A stretch of DNA of 64,000 nt from Enoplolaimus lenunculus (GCA_030248215.1 JASANG010003139.1:1-64000), one strand, 5' to 3'; counted from the stretch's first letter, positions 12,101-18,845 are shown. The notes: a model not told the origin generated them from the sequence alone. Program-made: numbers and translations.

Positions 12101-14615
12101 GGTAATTACGACATAACAGTGCAGGCATACCACTTGGTCGAATTGAAATTGTAGTCTCATGATGCCTTCTAAAGCAAAACTACTACTTTCTTGTTATGAC
12201 AATGATGGTTCGTATTTGTGGTTTATTTGTTTTGCTTAAAAGGTACTAAAAGTAAATTCCTGAAGTCGACAACTTAACAAATTACTGAAGTATAAGTTAA
12301 GTAAATACTTAAGTAACGTTTCAGAAACCCGCCCATTAATAATAAAATGTTCTAACAAATTATAAACTAACTCCCCTTCCGATAAAGAAAAGAAGGTTCG
12401 GCCAGAAATGCAACTTTGAGTTGCGCACTCTTGAATAAATGGTCATCGACTCTTGCTTGGTCTTACCAAGAGTGGATAATGACAAGAGTGTGCAACTCTT
12501 GGGGTCCCTCATTGTACAAAATGTATCACCGGGCGTTCCGTTTTTGGCCGACTCCCACTTGTTTAGAAGGGGGTCGCTATCCATAAATACCCCTAAATTA
12601 AACAATAAGGGGAGCATGTGTGATGCCGCATACATAAAATGCCACGGTTCGCACTGGTTGTACCCACCTCAAAATGAAGGGGTTGGCCCAAAACGCAACG
12701 GGTACCGAGTACATTCTTGTCTACACAGAATGTGCTCAGTTGCACTCTTGTTAAATAGCGATTATCCACTCTTGGTATTACCCGTTTATGTTATACTGAT
12801 TTAAACAGTTTTTATCACTAATGAGTTAATATATACATGATTAGGTTGGCCATGAGAAACTGAAATATGGTAAAAATATTCAAAATCCGGCCAATTTGAG
12901 CAAACGCCTGCTACGGAATGACGCAAAAAACCACATTTGTTCTTGTCTCTTTAAGCCACATACTGGCTAAAAATTTTAACATTTTCTGGTTTTAATGTTG
13001 CGACAGATAACATAAACCGCTGGTCCGATGAGAAAAGTTAATTATCAACACAGGTTAAGCTTTAAGAATCGCAGTATTACGAGCTGAAGAAAAATAAAAA
13101 TAAATATTTATATTAGCAGCAGCGCTTCCTGTTGCTAAGGATTGGCTTGTGTAAATTAATAAACGACAAATGTCCGAACAGTAGTGATAAACTTCGAAAC
13201 GATTTTTATCACACATCACTCGCTTTACTGTAGTTGTTCGAATAAAAGAGGGGGATTGATATTTATTTGGCCTCTCCTAATTACGCGTTAAAGTTTCGAA
13301 ATCAAATTATTTGGTCTTGGAGTCATTTATGCGCTTCAATTAGGGATAATTGACATTTATAGACTACAATTAGGGTTTGGAGACTCTATTCGCGTACGAA
13401 TTCTTATTAAGGATACGGACTCGTATTGACTGGGACCAAAAATGGGGACTCTCTATTACCGCCATCCGGATATATACGAAAAAAAACGTGTCCGAAATAG
13501 GCTTTTCAGGACTATACAAATTGAGTCAAATTCGACTACGCCAGTATTAAATTAGATTTACCGTATATACACCATCCTGTTTAACGGTTAAATGTTAAAA
13601 TGCATCATTGCCGTAGGAATTAAATTTGCATATGGCCAACTAACGCTGATATTTTGGACTATATTTCTTGCGGCCCATGTTACTTTAAGAGGCGTCCAGG
13701 TTTCTGGTGGGTCTATCAAAGAGTTTCGTTAGTTGTATTAAAGGTGCTGGATCAACTACGAATTAGCGTCGGTTTATACTGGATGCGGACTTCCGGTGGC
13801 GTTACTAATGATCGTAGCTGCAATTTTTGCCGAAGCTGCTGGAGTGCACACTGATAGCGTTGTTTTGCCTTGCGCACCTCAAGGAATTAAAGTTTCTACC
13901 TTGTATGTGTTTCATTTCTTTATCTCAAAGCTTTTGATGTGTACCGACTGTGGACATTCGGGACCAGGGTCGGCAGTAGCTGCGATTATATGCCTTAGTC
14001 ATTCTGACAAAAATTATGTATAACTGAGGTTTAAGCTTGGAAACGGAAGGTAGATTGAAACTGCAAAAAATGGTGAGTCAAATAGACTCTCTCCGAAATA
14101 GGCTTTTCCGGACTACACAAACTGAGTCAAAACTTGACTGTAGTGAGTCGGATTTGACTCAGTTTGTGTAGTTCGGAGAAGCCTATTTCGGAAAGAGTTC
14201 ATTTGACTCACCATTTTTTCAGTGTATTAAGACTGTAAAACTTTGAGAAATCCGGTAATTTGCAGACTCCGACATGATGTAGGGCTGAGAAGGGAAAGTT
14301 AAGATAAAGTGCTGGCTTTGCAATAAATATATTGAGTCAAATATCGTAAAAAAAAAACAAAGACTTCTAAAGTTAAATCTCATTTTTAGAATTGCAAGAA
14401 GTGGAATATTCGTTAAAATTGCACTTGGTATTGCGTCGTTCTATTTGGGTTCGTACGCGACGTTTAGTCTCAACGGCGGGCTCACTGCAGTTGTGTTTCC
14501 GATAAATGTCGCCCTTGGATGGTACATTTGGACGACTCACGCCCTCGCTGACGCTACAGTGAGTGTCACAAAACTTTTCCAGCAACCAGACAGTCCGAAC
14601 TATAATAAGCGGTAA
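1..14615 (+). CDS. Sushi-domain family-B (adhesion/secretin-like) 7TM receptor, 5' end outside window
   Basis: Gene-level entry. Visible coding exons: 1-163, 5071-5274, 5732-5751, 9048-9157, 10734-10899, 11437-11503, 13744-13902, 14390-14615. The extracellular part is a Thr-rich stalk plus one CCP/sushi module. The membrane part shows TM2 to TM7 with family-B hallmarks: a Cys at the top of TM3 (in LICES), an acidic residue in lower TM3 (LAIEAIN, compare the EG..L motif) and the ECL2 Cys-Trp pair (SCWIN) that would form the conserved disulfide. Every junction from TM2 to the stop keeps phase (0, 1, 2, 2). This supports a plasma-membrane receptor signalling through G proteins; ligand and coupling are unknown. 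TM1 and the GPS/GAIN region were not located between 5752 and 9047, so the model is incomplete and the sushi exon could in principle belong to a separate gene. The gene converges on Groucho. Confidence 0.72.
174..480. repeat. Fragment of GTTATAACC-end repeat family
   Basis: It starts with GGATTCATGTTATAACCG and matches, in the opposite orientation, the unit at 16913-17188, including the shared segments ending in ATATTCCAAAATTTC and the short ATATCATATGATATTC-type palindromes. Only one end is present. Confidence 0.6.
671..759. repeat. Short inverted repeat
   Basis: Arms CGTGTATTGGAATTGAAC (671-688) and its reverse complement ending at 759 flank an AT-rich centre. The near-perfect pairing and short loop suggest a foldback MITE remnant. 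Confidence 0.5.
1161..1323. mobile_element. G-rich MITE (CGTAGCCA ends), copy 1
   Basis: A family of about 160 bp whose left end resembles GGCCCGTAGCCA and whose right end reads CAAGGTGAGCTGGCTACG. A G/C homopolymer lies near one end, followed by AACCTTGCTTG and a TGCCCCTC block. At least nine related copies or fragments occur here: 5328-5475, 8797-8963, 36632-36690, 36957-37046, 39305-39435, 51098-51270, 55080-55248, 59103-59298 and 62708-62875. Confidence 0.7.
1340..1775. mobile_element. MITE with perfect 16-bp TGACCCGAATAAGAGG ends
   Basis: TGACCCGAATAAGAGG at 1340-1355 is the exact reverse complement of 1760-1775. The inside is AT-rich with AACCCTAATT and GAGTCC motifs and has no open frame. 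Partial copies lie at about 9370-9500, 13232-13465 and 18070-18145. No clear target-site duplication touches the ends. Confidence 0.75.
2144..2938. mobile_element. hAT-like non-autonomous element, nested
   Basis: The ends CAGGGTTGTT and AACAACCCCA are flanked by an exact 8-bp duplication GTTGCTAT (2136-2143 and 2939-2946), the hallmark size for hAT elements. The subterminal regions are rich in TTTTTTCC/CCGGAAAAAA. It sits inside an older TATTCTCAAATGTG-family repeat, whose sequence resumes after the duplication. The internal 400 bp is homologous to 37085-37640 and 52440-52865. The 97-codon open frame at 2562-2855 shows no recognisable domain. Confidence 0.75.
3158..3409. mobile_element. Mariner-like MITE, 252 bp, copy 1
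   Basis: It is flanked by TA dinucleotides (3156-3157 and 3410-3411), with a right end of TTTACAGTG and repeated GAGTTGA/TCAACTC motifs in both orientations. A second copy of exactly the same length, in the opposite orientation, is at 14790-15041. Confidence 0.75.
4085..4980. repeat. TATTCTCAAATGTG-family repeats with an inserted AT-rich element
   Basis: Two copies (about 4085-4310 and 4498-4980) share segments such as CCTATCACCAGTTGGTAATA, AACTGCAATAGTTAGTGAG and ACATTTGAGAATATGGG. The second copy is interrupted at about 4686-4955 by an AT-rich insert with ACTTAA/TTAAGT repeats. Related fragments occur at 1985-2970, 20560-20740, 22785-22830, 23010-23220, 38540-38600, 50925-51300, 59055-59095 and 62060-62140. 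Confidence 0.6.
5071..5274 (+). CDS. Receptor exon: sushi/CCP domain
   Basis: The acceptor is TAATTGCAG/AATATTG and the donor GCA/GTAAGC. The 204-nt exon is phase 1-1, the symmetrical phase typical of shuffled CCP modules. The module has the four framework Cys residues in EYC, NFVC, KLRC and LPTC, the early Pro and INNG, a TYYF strand, the G-T-V-F-C core and SSDGSYEDD before the last Cys. Tyr replaces the usual Trp. CCP modules form compact two-disulfide beta structures used for protein binding outside the cell. Fit to the CCP consensus is strong; assignment to the downstream 7TM exons is inferred from strand and order. Confidence 0.85.
5328..5475. mobile_element. G-rich MITE (CGTAGCCA ends), copy 2
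   Basis: It begins GGGCCCGAAGCCAGAC, has a G-run, the TTGCTTGTAAGTCATTG block, TGCCCGCTCCTGAAAA and the CAGCAAGGTAAGC right end, all shared with the copy at 1161-1323. The terminal GGCTACG is lost. Confidence 0.6.
5732..5751 (+). CDS. Putative receptor micro-exon (20 nt)
   Basis: A polypyrimidine-like tract with CTGTTTCAG precedes CGTACCGTGATCCGAAACAG, followed by the strong donor CAG/GTGAGA. Its length (2 + 18 nt) fits the phase-1 end of the sushi exon and would add TYRDPKQ, ending in phase 0. Splice-site quality and phase are the only evidence. Reading through the donor stays open for a further stretch, so a longer exon is possible. Confidence 0.4.
5752..6186 (+). other. Receptor intron with no confirmed exon
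   Basis: Several short open stretches exist on the + strand, but none has matching splice phase or a recognisable TM1 or GPS motif. The right end (from about 6136, AGGGGCGAACGG) is the left part of a TTAGGC-type MITE that the piggyBac element interrupts. Confidence 0.4.
6230..6245. repeat. Subterminal palindrome, left copy
   Basis: GTCTACATATGTAGAC, a perfect 16-bp palindrome, starts 43 bp from the left transposon end. Further identical copies are at 8180-8195 and 8357-8372. Confidence 0.85.
6381..8087 (-). CDS. piggyBac transposase, 568 aa, intact
   Basis: The enzyme cuts and pastes its element at TTAA sites through an RNase H-fold DDD catalytic centre in the nucleus. Catalytic Asp candidates are visible in order: D252 in SLTVDEQLYGYRG, D329 in NIFMDRYFTS and D432 in GKGGVDEMD (D435 also conserved). 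The N-terminus (about residues 18-85) is acidic and Ser-rich. The C-terminus (about 533-568) is a Cys/His-rich zinc-binding domain (CQVTSCHK, SCSSCGKQVCKNH, CNDC) that in characterised piggyBac enzymes binds the ends. Length matches the family (about 560-600). The ATG at 8087 is the first Met of the frame, about 300 bp inside the right end. I see no stop, frameshift or lost key residue. Confidence 0.95.
   Translation of the reverse strand: MSGLHKLSLTEVVRRVLEPSDSETEDDKPDDNSSNDDSESVELGQCSSEEAAIYEQDSDGELQKQSDASSSELSDMDETSSGSNVFLSATGVEWHSTTPPVRVLARNIIRFREGTAVNPTTESQAFYLYINEPILHTIQRLTSRRLRARNFSTLPMCELKAWLGVVIRAGADRDNMSPVASLFTKNDSRPFYRCALSKNRMKQLLENVTFDNKLTRREHQKSDKMAAIRDVWDLFQSNLRLHYIPSESLTVDEQLYGYRGYAPGRAYMPAKPAKYGVKIFWLCDARNGYALKGNIYTGREGERAVGLAKRIVMDLIQPYCNTQRNIFMDRYFTSHELAVDLLQSGLTCTGTIMANRRSVPPVLKSTKEQEVYSTRFLWDHNNRIMLASYCPKKNKNVLLLSSVHVKNEVCTSREDKKPAVILDYNLGKGGVDEMDSCIDDFTCKRKTNRYPLVCVFNMIDIALHNAFIVMKLNGYQKSRNVFMKKVAEQLAQDNMTKRYSSEKIYAKSKDSFMAYGLPQKRNEPSTSGKPTKCQVTSCHKSTRLSCSSCGKQVCKNHMNRTITCNDCA
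8180..8195. repeat. Subterminal palindrome, middle copy
   Basis: GTCTACATATGTAGAC lies upstream of the transposase start and is followed by GGTCGGG. The copy at 8357 is followed by the similar TGTCGGG, so the repeated unit may extend past the palindrome. It could bind the transposase or a promoter factor. Confidence 0.85.
8357..8372. repeat. Subterminal palindrome, right copy
   Basis: GTCTACATATGTAGAC ends 17 bp from the right transposon end and directly abuts the terminal repeat. See 6230-6245 and 8180-8195. Confidence 0.85.
8495..8620. mobile_element. TTAGGC-type MITE copy
   Basis: The left end ACGTTACATTTAGGGCCGTC and the inner block TAGTTTCTGGTGGTACTATA, followed by TTGCTTACGCTTAGGAATATG, match copies at 13672-13743 and 17485-17614. 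The right end is CTGTTAGGGTTCTAAAAGC. Confidence 0.65.
8797..8963. mobile_element. G-rich MITE (CGTAGCCA ends), copy 3
   Basis: It starts GGCCCGTAGCTAGCTCACAT with the TTGCTGGGGG block and ends CCCTTGGCTTTGGACC, in reverse orientation to the 1161 copy. Confidence 0.6.
9048..9157 (+). CDS. Receptor exon: intracellular loop 1 and TM2
   Basis: The acceptor is TTTTGTTATAG/AAACC (phase 1) and the donor GAG/GTACGT (phase 0). It encodes TIFRNNCFNSKKRSSTRLQL followed by ALHCSFWLFINVCNIE. The Arg/Lys-rich stretch before a Leu/Phe-rich helix fits family-B ICL1 and TM2. It joins SNSLICES of the next exon, reproducing the TM2 - short loop - TM3 Cys spacing of the family. The start is less certain because TM1 upstream is unassigned. 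Confidence 0.72.
9650..10095. mobile_element. AATTGTCG-end MITE with a tRNA-like insertion
   Basis: Ends ACACCCGACAACTGGACG and GGCCGTCGAATTGTCG, with the inner blocks ATCCTAAAGCTTATAAATAA and TCGATGAAATTTCGGATTAC, match the uninterrupted copy at 38228-38404. About 260 bp of extra sequence in the middle contains the tRNA-like head at 9755-9832. Confidence 0.6.
9755..9832 (-). repeat. tRNA-derived SINE head or tRNA pseudogene
   Basis: On the - strand an A-box TAGCTGAGTGG and a B-box GAGTTCGAATCC have tRNA spacing, with a CCTCCCACTCC anticodon-loop-like segment. The acceptor stem pairs poorly, so a functional tRNA is unlikely. Confidence 0.5.
10734..10899 (+). CDS. Receptor exon: TM3
   Basis: The acceptor is TTAATTTTAG/TCAAAT (phase 0) and the donor TTAG/GTACGA (phase 1). 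It encodes SNSLICESMAMVIQTCFIVN and then AAFLAIEAINCVAICMNL plus the start of loop 2. Cys in LICES is at the position of the conserved TM3 Cys, and Glu in LAIEAIN fits the acidic position of the family-B EG..L motif. The exon has no stop in frame and joins the next exon as LALAAGLCC. Confidence 0.78.
10900..11436 (+). other. Receptor intron TM3-TM4
   Basis: From about 10916 it is a GTTATAACC-family repeat (TTATAACCGAGGCAGCTTGG, then ACTATTAGGTAACC) homologous to 16240 onward. The rest, to the acceptor ATTTTAG, has nothing recognisable. Confidence 0.55.
11437..11503 (+). CDS. Receptor exon: TM4
   Basis: The acceptor is TATCCATTTTAG/CTGCAG and the donor TCTC/GTTAGT. The 67 nt (2 + 63 + 2) encode AAGLCCTAMTAVSAIGRYGS, then DFS, a small-residue helix with GRYGSDFS before the ECL2 Cys-Trp. 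This corresponds to TM4 and the start of ECL2 in adhesion receptors (there often YG...CW). Phases fit both neighbours exactly. Confidence 0.75.
11512..11828. mobile_element. AAGAGTGGAT-end MITE directly inside the TM4 intron
   Basis: The left end TATCGAGAGTGGATGATA and the right end ATCATCCACTCTTCGTA are inverted. Inside are ACAAGAGTG, AATGTACCCAACACACGTTG and its mirror. Related copies: 12464-12777, about 34980-35085 and about 39960-40245. It begins only 8 nt after the splice donor. Confidence 0.65.
12016..12337. mobile_element. MITE with GGGTTTTTGAAACCC-type ends
   Basis: GGGTTTTTGAAACCCTACTTA at the left resembles the reverse complement of the right end (ACGTTTCAGAAACCCGCCC). The inner AAGTTAAGTAAATACTTAAG occurs near both ends in inverted order. 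Confidence 0.5.
12464..12777. mobile_element. AAGAGTGGAT-end MITE, second copy
   Basis: TACCAAGAGTGGATAATGAC at the left and ATTATCCACTCTTGGTA at the right are inverted repeats. Inside are ACAAGAGTGTGCAAC and its mirror with a G/C-rich AAGGGG centre. The open frame across it (12439-12804) is a by-product. Confidence 0.7.
12778..13670. other. Receptor intron, middle part
   Basis: 12778-13230 shows nothing recognisable. 13232-13465 is a copy of the CCGAATAAGAG MITE (GACTCTATTC, GGATACGGACTC). 13480-13560 is a piece of the GAGTCAAA foldback family (CCGAAATAGGCTTTTC). Confidence 0.5.
13672..13743. mobile_element. Truncated TTAGGC-type MITE ending at the TM5 splice acceptor
   Basis: GGCCCATGTTACTTTAAGAG, then GCGTCCAGGTTTCTGG and GGGTCTAT match 17485-17540. 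Homology runs to about the acceptor AG at 13742-13743, so the pyrimidine tract and acceptor of the TM5 exon appear to be MITE-derived. Confidence 0.6.
13744..13902 (+). CDS. Receptor exon: ECL2, TM5 and loop 3
   Basis: The acceptor is TATTAAAG/GTGCTGG and the donor ACCTT/GTATGT. The 159 nt (1 + 156 + 2) encode CWINYELASVYTGCGLPVAL, then LMIVAAIFAEAAG and the loop VHTDSVVLPCAPQGIKVST. The Cys-Trp pair, an aromatic/Gly stretch and a GLPVAL helix match the ECL2-TM5 pattern of adhesion receptors (CWLS...GPV...). No stop occurs in frame. Confidence 0.75.
14070..14213. repeat. Near-perfect foldback, about 61-bp arms, 21-bp loop
   Basis: The left arm 14070-14131 (ATGGTGAGTCAAATAGACTC ...) pairs with 14153-14213 (... 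TTTGACTCACCAT) with few mismatches. Pairing extends outward through an A/T run and CACTG-like ends. It lies in the intron between TM5 and TM6 exons, so the pre-mRNA would contain a long hairpin. Confidence 0.8.
14390..14615 (+). CDS. Receptor last exon: TM6, TM7 and short tail with stop
   Basis: The acceptor is CTCATTTTTAG/AATTGC; one base completes the Leu begun in the previous exon. It encodes IARSGIFVKIALGIASFYLG, SYATFSLNGG and TAVVFPINVALGWYIWTTHA, then LADATVSVTKLFQQPDSPNY and NKR before TAA (14613-14615). A basic ARSG start, two hydrophobic helices with a short Gly-rich loop and a TTHALAD end parallel TM6-TM7 of family B. A GTGAGT after ALADAT is a possible donor, but reading through gives a natural short cytoplasmic tail and a stop, which I prefer. 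Confidence 0.75.
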
Positions 14616-14789
14616 AGGTTACAAACGTAGTTTGCTTCGAGTTTAATATATTTTGCCAAACCGATGCCTTGAAATTCAAGCCAACTATTTTGCTCAAGTT
14701 GAATAATCAGGTTATTCAGGTTTGCTTTAAGTTACGTAGGTGGGGGGGGATAGCTGTATATATATTATATTTAATGCTGTCGTTATATA

Positions 14790-15041
14790 CACTGTAAATT
14801 CCAATGAGTTGATTAATCAATTCAGCCAGCGAGTTGGTTATTTGTGAATTAATATCAGTAAACATTAACTCACTCTGAGTCGAGTTGATTCTCACTTTGA
14901 GTTGAGTTGACTCTGGGTAGGTTGTTTAATTATCTCAGAATGAATTGAATCAACTCAAAATTCTAAGTTCTGATAGTCCTAACTCAGACTGAGTGATTGA
15001 ACACATTTTAAGTTAAAATCAACTCACTGAAATTTACAGTG
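14790..15041. mobile_element. Mariner-like MITE, 252 bp, copy 2
   Basis: CACTGTAAATTCCAATGAG at the left and CTCACTGAAATTTACAGTG at the right form the inverted ends, with TA on both sides (14788-14789 and 15042-15043). It has the same length as, and opposite orientation to, the copy at 3158-3409. Confidence 0.8.
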
Positions 15042-15240
15042 TAATTATATACAGTGTGATATGTTAACTAAACATTCAGCCTGAAATTGCAAGAACGAAT
15101 CTTTGTACGCACACAATTCAGTCGGTCAAAGCTTCCCTGAGTGAAGTTCGCTTTGTGCCACAAAACAACAATTTCTTCCTTAAAATACCGTTAATCAGTA
15201 AAGCATCGTATAGATGATCCACTGTTAACGACCAATGTTT

Positions 15241-15352
15241 GGAACATGGTTGTAATGGCAGTAAGGCTATTCTTACACCTAAGCTTAAGCTTAAGCAAAA
15301 AATTAGTGTAAATGTTACTTTATTGCAGTCCCGCAGAAAAACGTTCCGCCCT
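15241..15352. mobile_element. TTAGGC-type MITE fragment
   Basis: ACCTAAGCTTAAGCTTAAGC, AAAAAATTAGTGTAAA, TTGCAGTCCCGCAGAAAAAC and GTTCCGCCCTTGA match the right halves of 41709-41858 and 56726-57002. Confidence 0.55.
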
Positions 15353-15379
15353 TGATAGTTGCATGACACCTGTTAAACG

Positions 15380-15640
15380 TTATTCATACATGCAAGTTTT
15401 TGCTACGAGAACTTGCAGCTGCAAATTTCACGCACAACTTGCATTTTTTCATCAGCCAATGACACAGCGGTTGTAACAAATTCAGTGAACTACCATGGTT
15501 GTTCACATATGTGAACTAAATTCCTAGCTATCATTTTTAATGAACTGCTTGCAAGCGGGATTTTGGACAAAATATGCAAGTGCAAGTTGCAGTTGGAAGT
15601 TCTCGCAGCAAAAACTGGCACGCGTGAATAGGGCTTTAAG
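15380..15640. mobile_element. Foldback MITE with GAGAACTTGCAG ends
   Basis: AGTTTTTGCTACGAGAACTT near the left and AAGTTCTCGCAGCAAAAACT near the right are inverted repeats inside ends of about 45 bp. Partial copies lie at 28735-28825 and about 40265-40335. Confidence 0.65.
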
Positions 15641-15788
15641 AGCTAACTAAATTTCAGGTTCGCAATTATGTGTTCAAGTTAGTTACATGGTTCAAGACTT
15701 CTATAATGAAGATAATAAAACGAAACTAAAACACAAAGCTTATTTTGTTTCTCAAAGAATCGAATGTATTTTGACACTCGAGTCATGC

Positions 15789-17370
15789 GGGGTTCACGTT
15801 ATAACCGAGGCAGCTGGAAACACTTTTTGTCCTTATCAGACTATTGGGCAACATTTCGTCTGTATTACCATGTGTAGGTCACTGTTTGTTCTTCAATATC
15901 CTATGATATTCGAGGTACTGTCTGCGAATATCATATGATGATATATTTTCAAATGTCTGTATGCTTGAGGTAACATACCCAAATTGTTCTGTTGAATATC
16001 ACATGATACGAGAATATGAAATTTGGATTTTTGAATTATGAAGCTGTTATTGTAAGCAATTTGCTGCCGGAAACGCTTTTCAGGAGTGCATTTGAAATTT
16101 AAAGCACATCTGTGCATATGCCGTTCGGGTTTCCATTTATTTATCAGCACCCAAAGATTACATGTCCCGCTGAATATGAATATTATATTAGTTGAAATTT
16201 TAAAATATATGATATTCGTATAAATGTCCCACACCCGGGGTTCACGTTATAACCGGGGCAGCTTGGGACATGTTTTGTCCCTATAATACTATTGGGTAAC
16301 AGTTCGCCTGCTAATAGATCCCGTATCGTATTCAAAAATCTGTATTTGTCTGCTATTATCATGTGTGGGTCACCTTTTGTTTTTCAATATCATATGATAT
16401 TGGAGGTATTGTCTGCAAATATCATTTGAGATATTTTCAAATGTCTGCATACTTCAGGTAACATACCCAAATTGTCCTGTTGAATGACATATGATACTAG
16501 GATTTGAAATTTAAATTTTTGAATTGTGAAGCTGTGCTTTTAAGCGATTTTGTGTCGGAAACGATTTGCAGGCGTGTATTTGGTATTTAAAGCACATGTT
16601 TGACGCTGCCGTCTAACTTTTCATTAATTTATTAGTACCCAAAGGTTATACTGTCCCGTTGAACATCATATATTCGTTGAAACTTTGGAATATCACATGA
16701 TATTCGCATGAATGTACTGCAGCATCACATGACATACCGTCCCTTGTACACATTGATTATTTGAGAGAGGTGGTTTCTAATCTAATGTTATATGACATTC
16801 CAGTTTTGTCTGTCTGTTGACCCGATATAAAAGCCCGAATTTTAACGTTGACGTTCAATCAACATGAAACAAACCGTGTCCCGCCTGCCCCGGTTATAAC
16901 GTGAACCCCGCACAAAGATTACTGTCCGCTGAATATCATACGATATCCGATGAAATTTTGGAATGTCATATGATATTCGGATAAATGTCCCACAGTGTCA
17001 CTTGACATACCGACTCTTGCGCACGTTGAATGTTTGAGAGCGGTGGTTTGTAAGCCAATGTCATATGACGTTCGAGTTTTGTCTATAAACCCGATATGAG
17101 CCCGAATTTCAAACGTTGACGTCGAATCAACATGGGACAAACAGTGTCCCGCTTGCCCCGGTTATAACGTGAATCCCGCAACACTTTCACGTGACATACC
17201 GATCCTAGTACACTTAGATTATTTGAGAGCGGTGGCTTGTAAAATGTCATATGACATTTGAGCTTTCTCTGTTGACGCTATCTATATAAGAGCCTAATTT
17301 TAACGTTGACGTCTAGCCATCATGGGACAAGCCGTGGACCCACGTGCCCCCGTTTTAACGTGAATCCCGC
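15789..17370. repeat. Cluster of GTTATAACC-end repeats
   Basis: GGGGTTCACGTTATAACCG at 15789 and 16238 starts units that contain GCAGCTTGGGACATG, TACTATTGGGTAAC and ATATCATATGATATTC-type palindromes. The unit 16238-16912 ends with the inverted copy CGGTTATAACGTGAACCCC. Two further right-half copies follow head to tail (to 17188 and to 17369), each ending TATAACGTGAATCCCGC. No open frame is seen. Confidence 0.7.
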
Positions 17371-17484
17371 ATGAATCTTATAAATATTAAGCAGAAAAAA
17401 TGATTCAACGTTTTTTGTTTTTGTAGCGGCATCACAAACACAAAATTAAAATAACGGAAACGAATATTGAAGTATAAACGTTTC

Positions 17485-17614
17485 GGCCCATGTTAGGGGG
17501 CGTCCAGGTTTCTGATGAGTCTATAAATAGTAGGTTTCGATTCTAGATTACATTTTTTGCTTACGCCTAGGTTTAGGAATACGCTTAATCTACTGTTACC
17601 CCCCATAAAGTAAC
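17485..17614. mobile_element. TTAGGC-type MITE copy
   Basis: GGCCCATGTTAGGGGGCGTC at the left, TTGCTTACGCCTAGGTTTAG in the middle and CTACTGTTACCCCCC at the right match the family ends of 49269-49430 in the reverse orientation. Confidence 0.65.
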
Positions 17615-18782
17615 AATAGCCAAAGTTTCAAATATGTTTTCTGCCAACAGCATTAAAACGTACAAATATATTCGTCAGGCTTTCCAATATCTAACGAAAA
17701 ATTGGCGGATGCTCCGAAATTTTCAATATTGCAAGTATTATACTTGCAATCGCGTTTCCACTCTTTTCATTACTAAACAAGATAGTCATTTTATTTAATC
17801 AGTACCGACAAAATTGCAATACGCAAATAACATCATGTAAAAATCAAAAATGGCTAAAACACATTCTTCCATGTTGATTCGACGCCAACACAAAATATTG
17901 TGATATCGGGTATGAACGTCACATGACATTGGCTGACAACTCGCCGATCTTAGGTACCGTATAAAAACAAGCACACATGAACAGTCTAGACCATTTTCCT
18001 GCTTAGCCTCTTTTATGGACACTGACTAAAGAGTTATATGGGCTCTATCACTATCATCGGCCACCGCTAATAAAACATAAACACTCCGATTGTCACTCAA
18101 AATGGGTACTCCCTCCTATTACCATCCCCTCTTACTCGGGTCACTCCTCCGAATCCAGCGTCAAAACCTGTTATTCATCGATTTACTACTTACACTTTCA
18201 TTTACGATACTAAAATTATTCGCCAAACAACCACTTCACAATACGTCTTAGTTCGGTACAAATGCTCTATCCGTACTTACAGCTTTTGACCCATCCTTAT
18301 TGAACCAAGCGCAATTTTCGTGTGAAATCTCCACACTAAAAACTTTTACACGCGGTACAAAATGAAAAAAAAATTCATTTTCGGAAGTTTGAACATCAAC
18401 TCAAAAATATCTGTCTTCGACTGACGTTCAAATCATACTTTCTGCTGCTTAATTTACAATAATTCCCAATATTGCAAATTTTGTGCTTTTGTTTGTCGAC
18501 GCTAACATCGCATTGCACAACTCATTGACCGAAAACACCTATGAGTCTTCCTTAAAATTTTTCCATTTCCACTGCAATTTCAACTGTTTCAGCTGCGTTT
18601 TTTTACGCTGAACTGTGTCTAGAAACGCAACGGAAATAAAACAACAACAACAAAAACAAAAACAAATCAAGAATTAAAAAGGCATCTAAAACCAAACTTT
18701 GCTAAAATACACAGAGCCACCACAAACGCACAGGTTATATTTTGTTATTTACAATTATTTGGAAAATCATTAAAACTTTCAG

Positions 18783-18788
18783 TTTATT
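18783..18788 (-). promoter_or_regulatory. Groucho polyadenylation signal
   Basis: AATAAA on the - strand, 58 bases after the Groucho stop codon, is the nearest canonical signal and would give a short 3' UTR. Confidence 0.55.
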
Positions 18789-18845
18789 TCTCAGCCCAAA
18801 TCCCTCATCAAAGAACATACAAACTTTTGTCAATATTGTCAATCA

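Larger units (their letters stand above)
14616..18782. other. Intergenic region between the receptor and Groucho 3' ends
   Basis: No coding sequence is recognised. It is repeat-filled (separate entries from 14790 to 17627). 17870-17960 is a GTTATAACC-family fragment and 18070-18145 a CCGAATAAGAG MITE end. About 18150-18780 is unassigned AT-rich DNA. No canonical AATAAA follows closely after the receptor stop. Confidence 0.5.
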
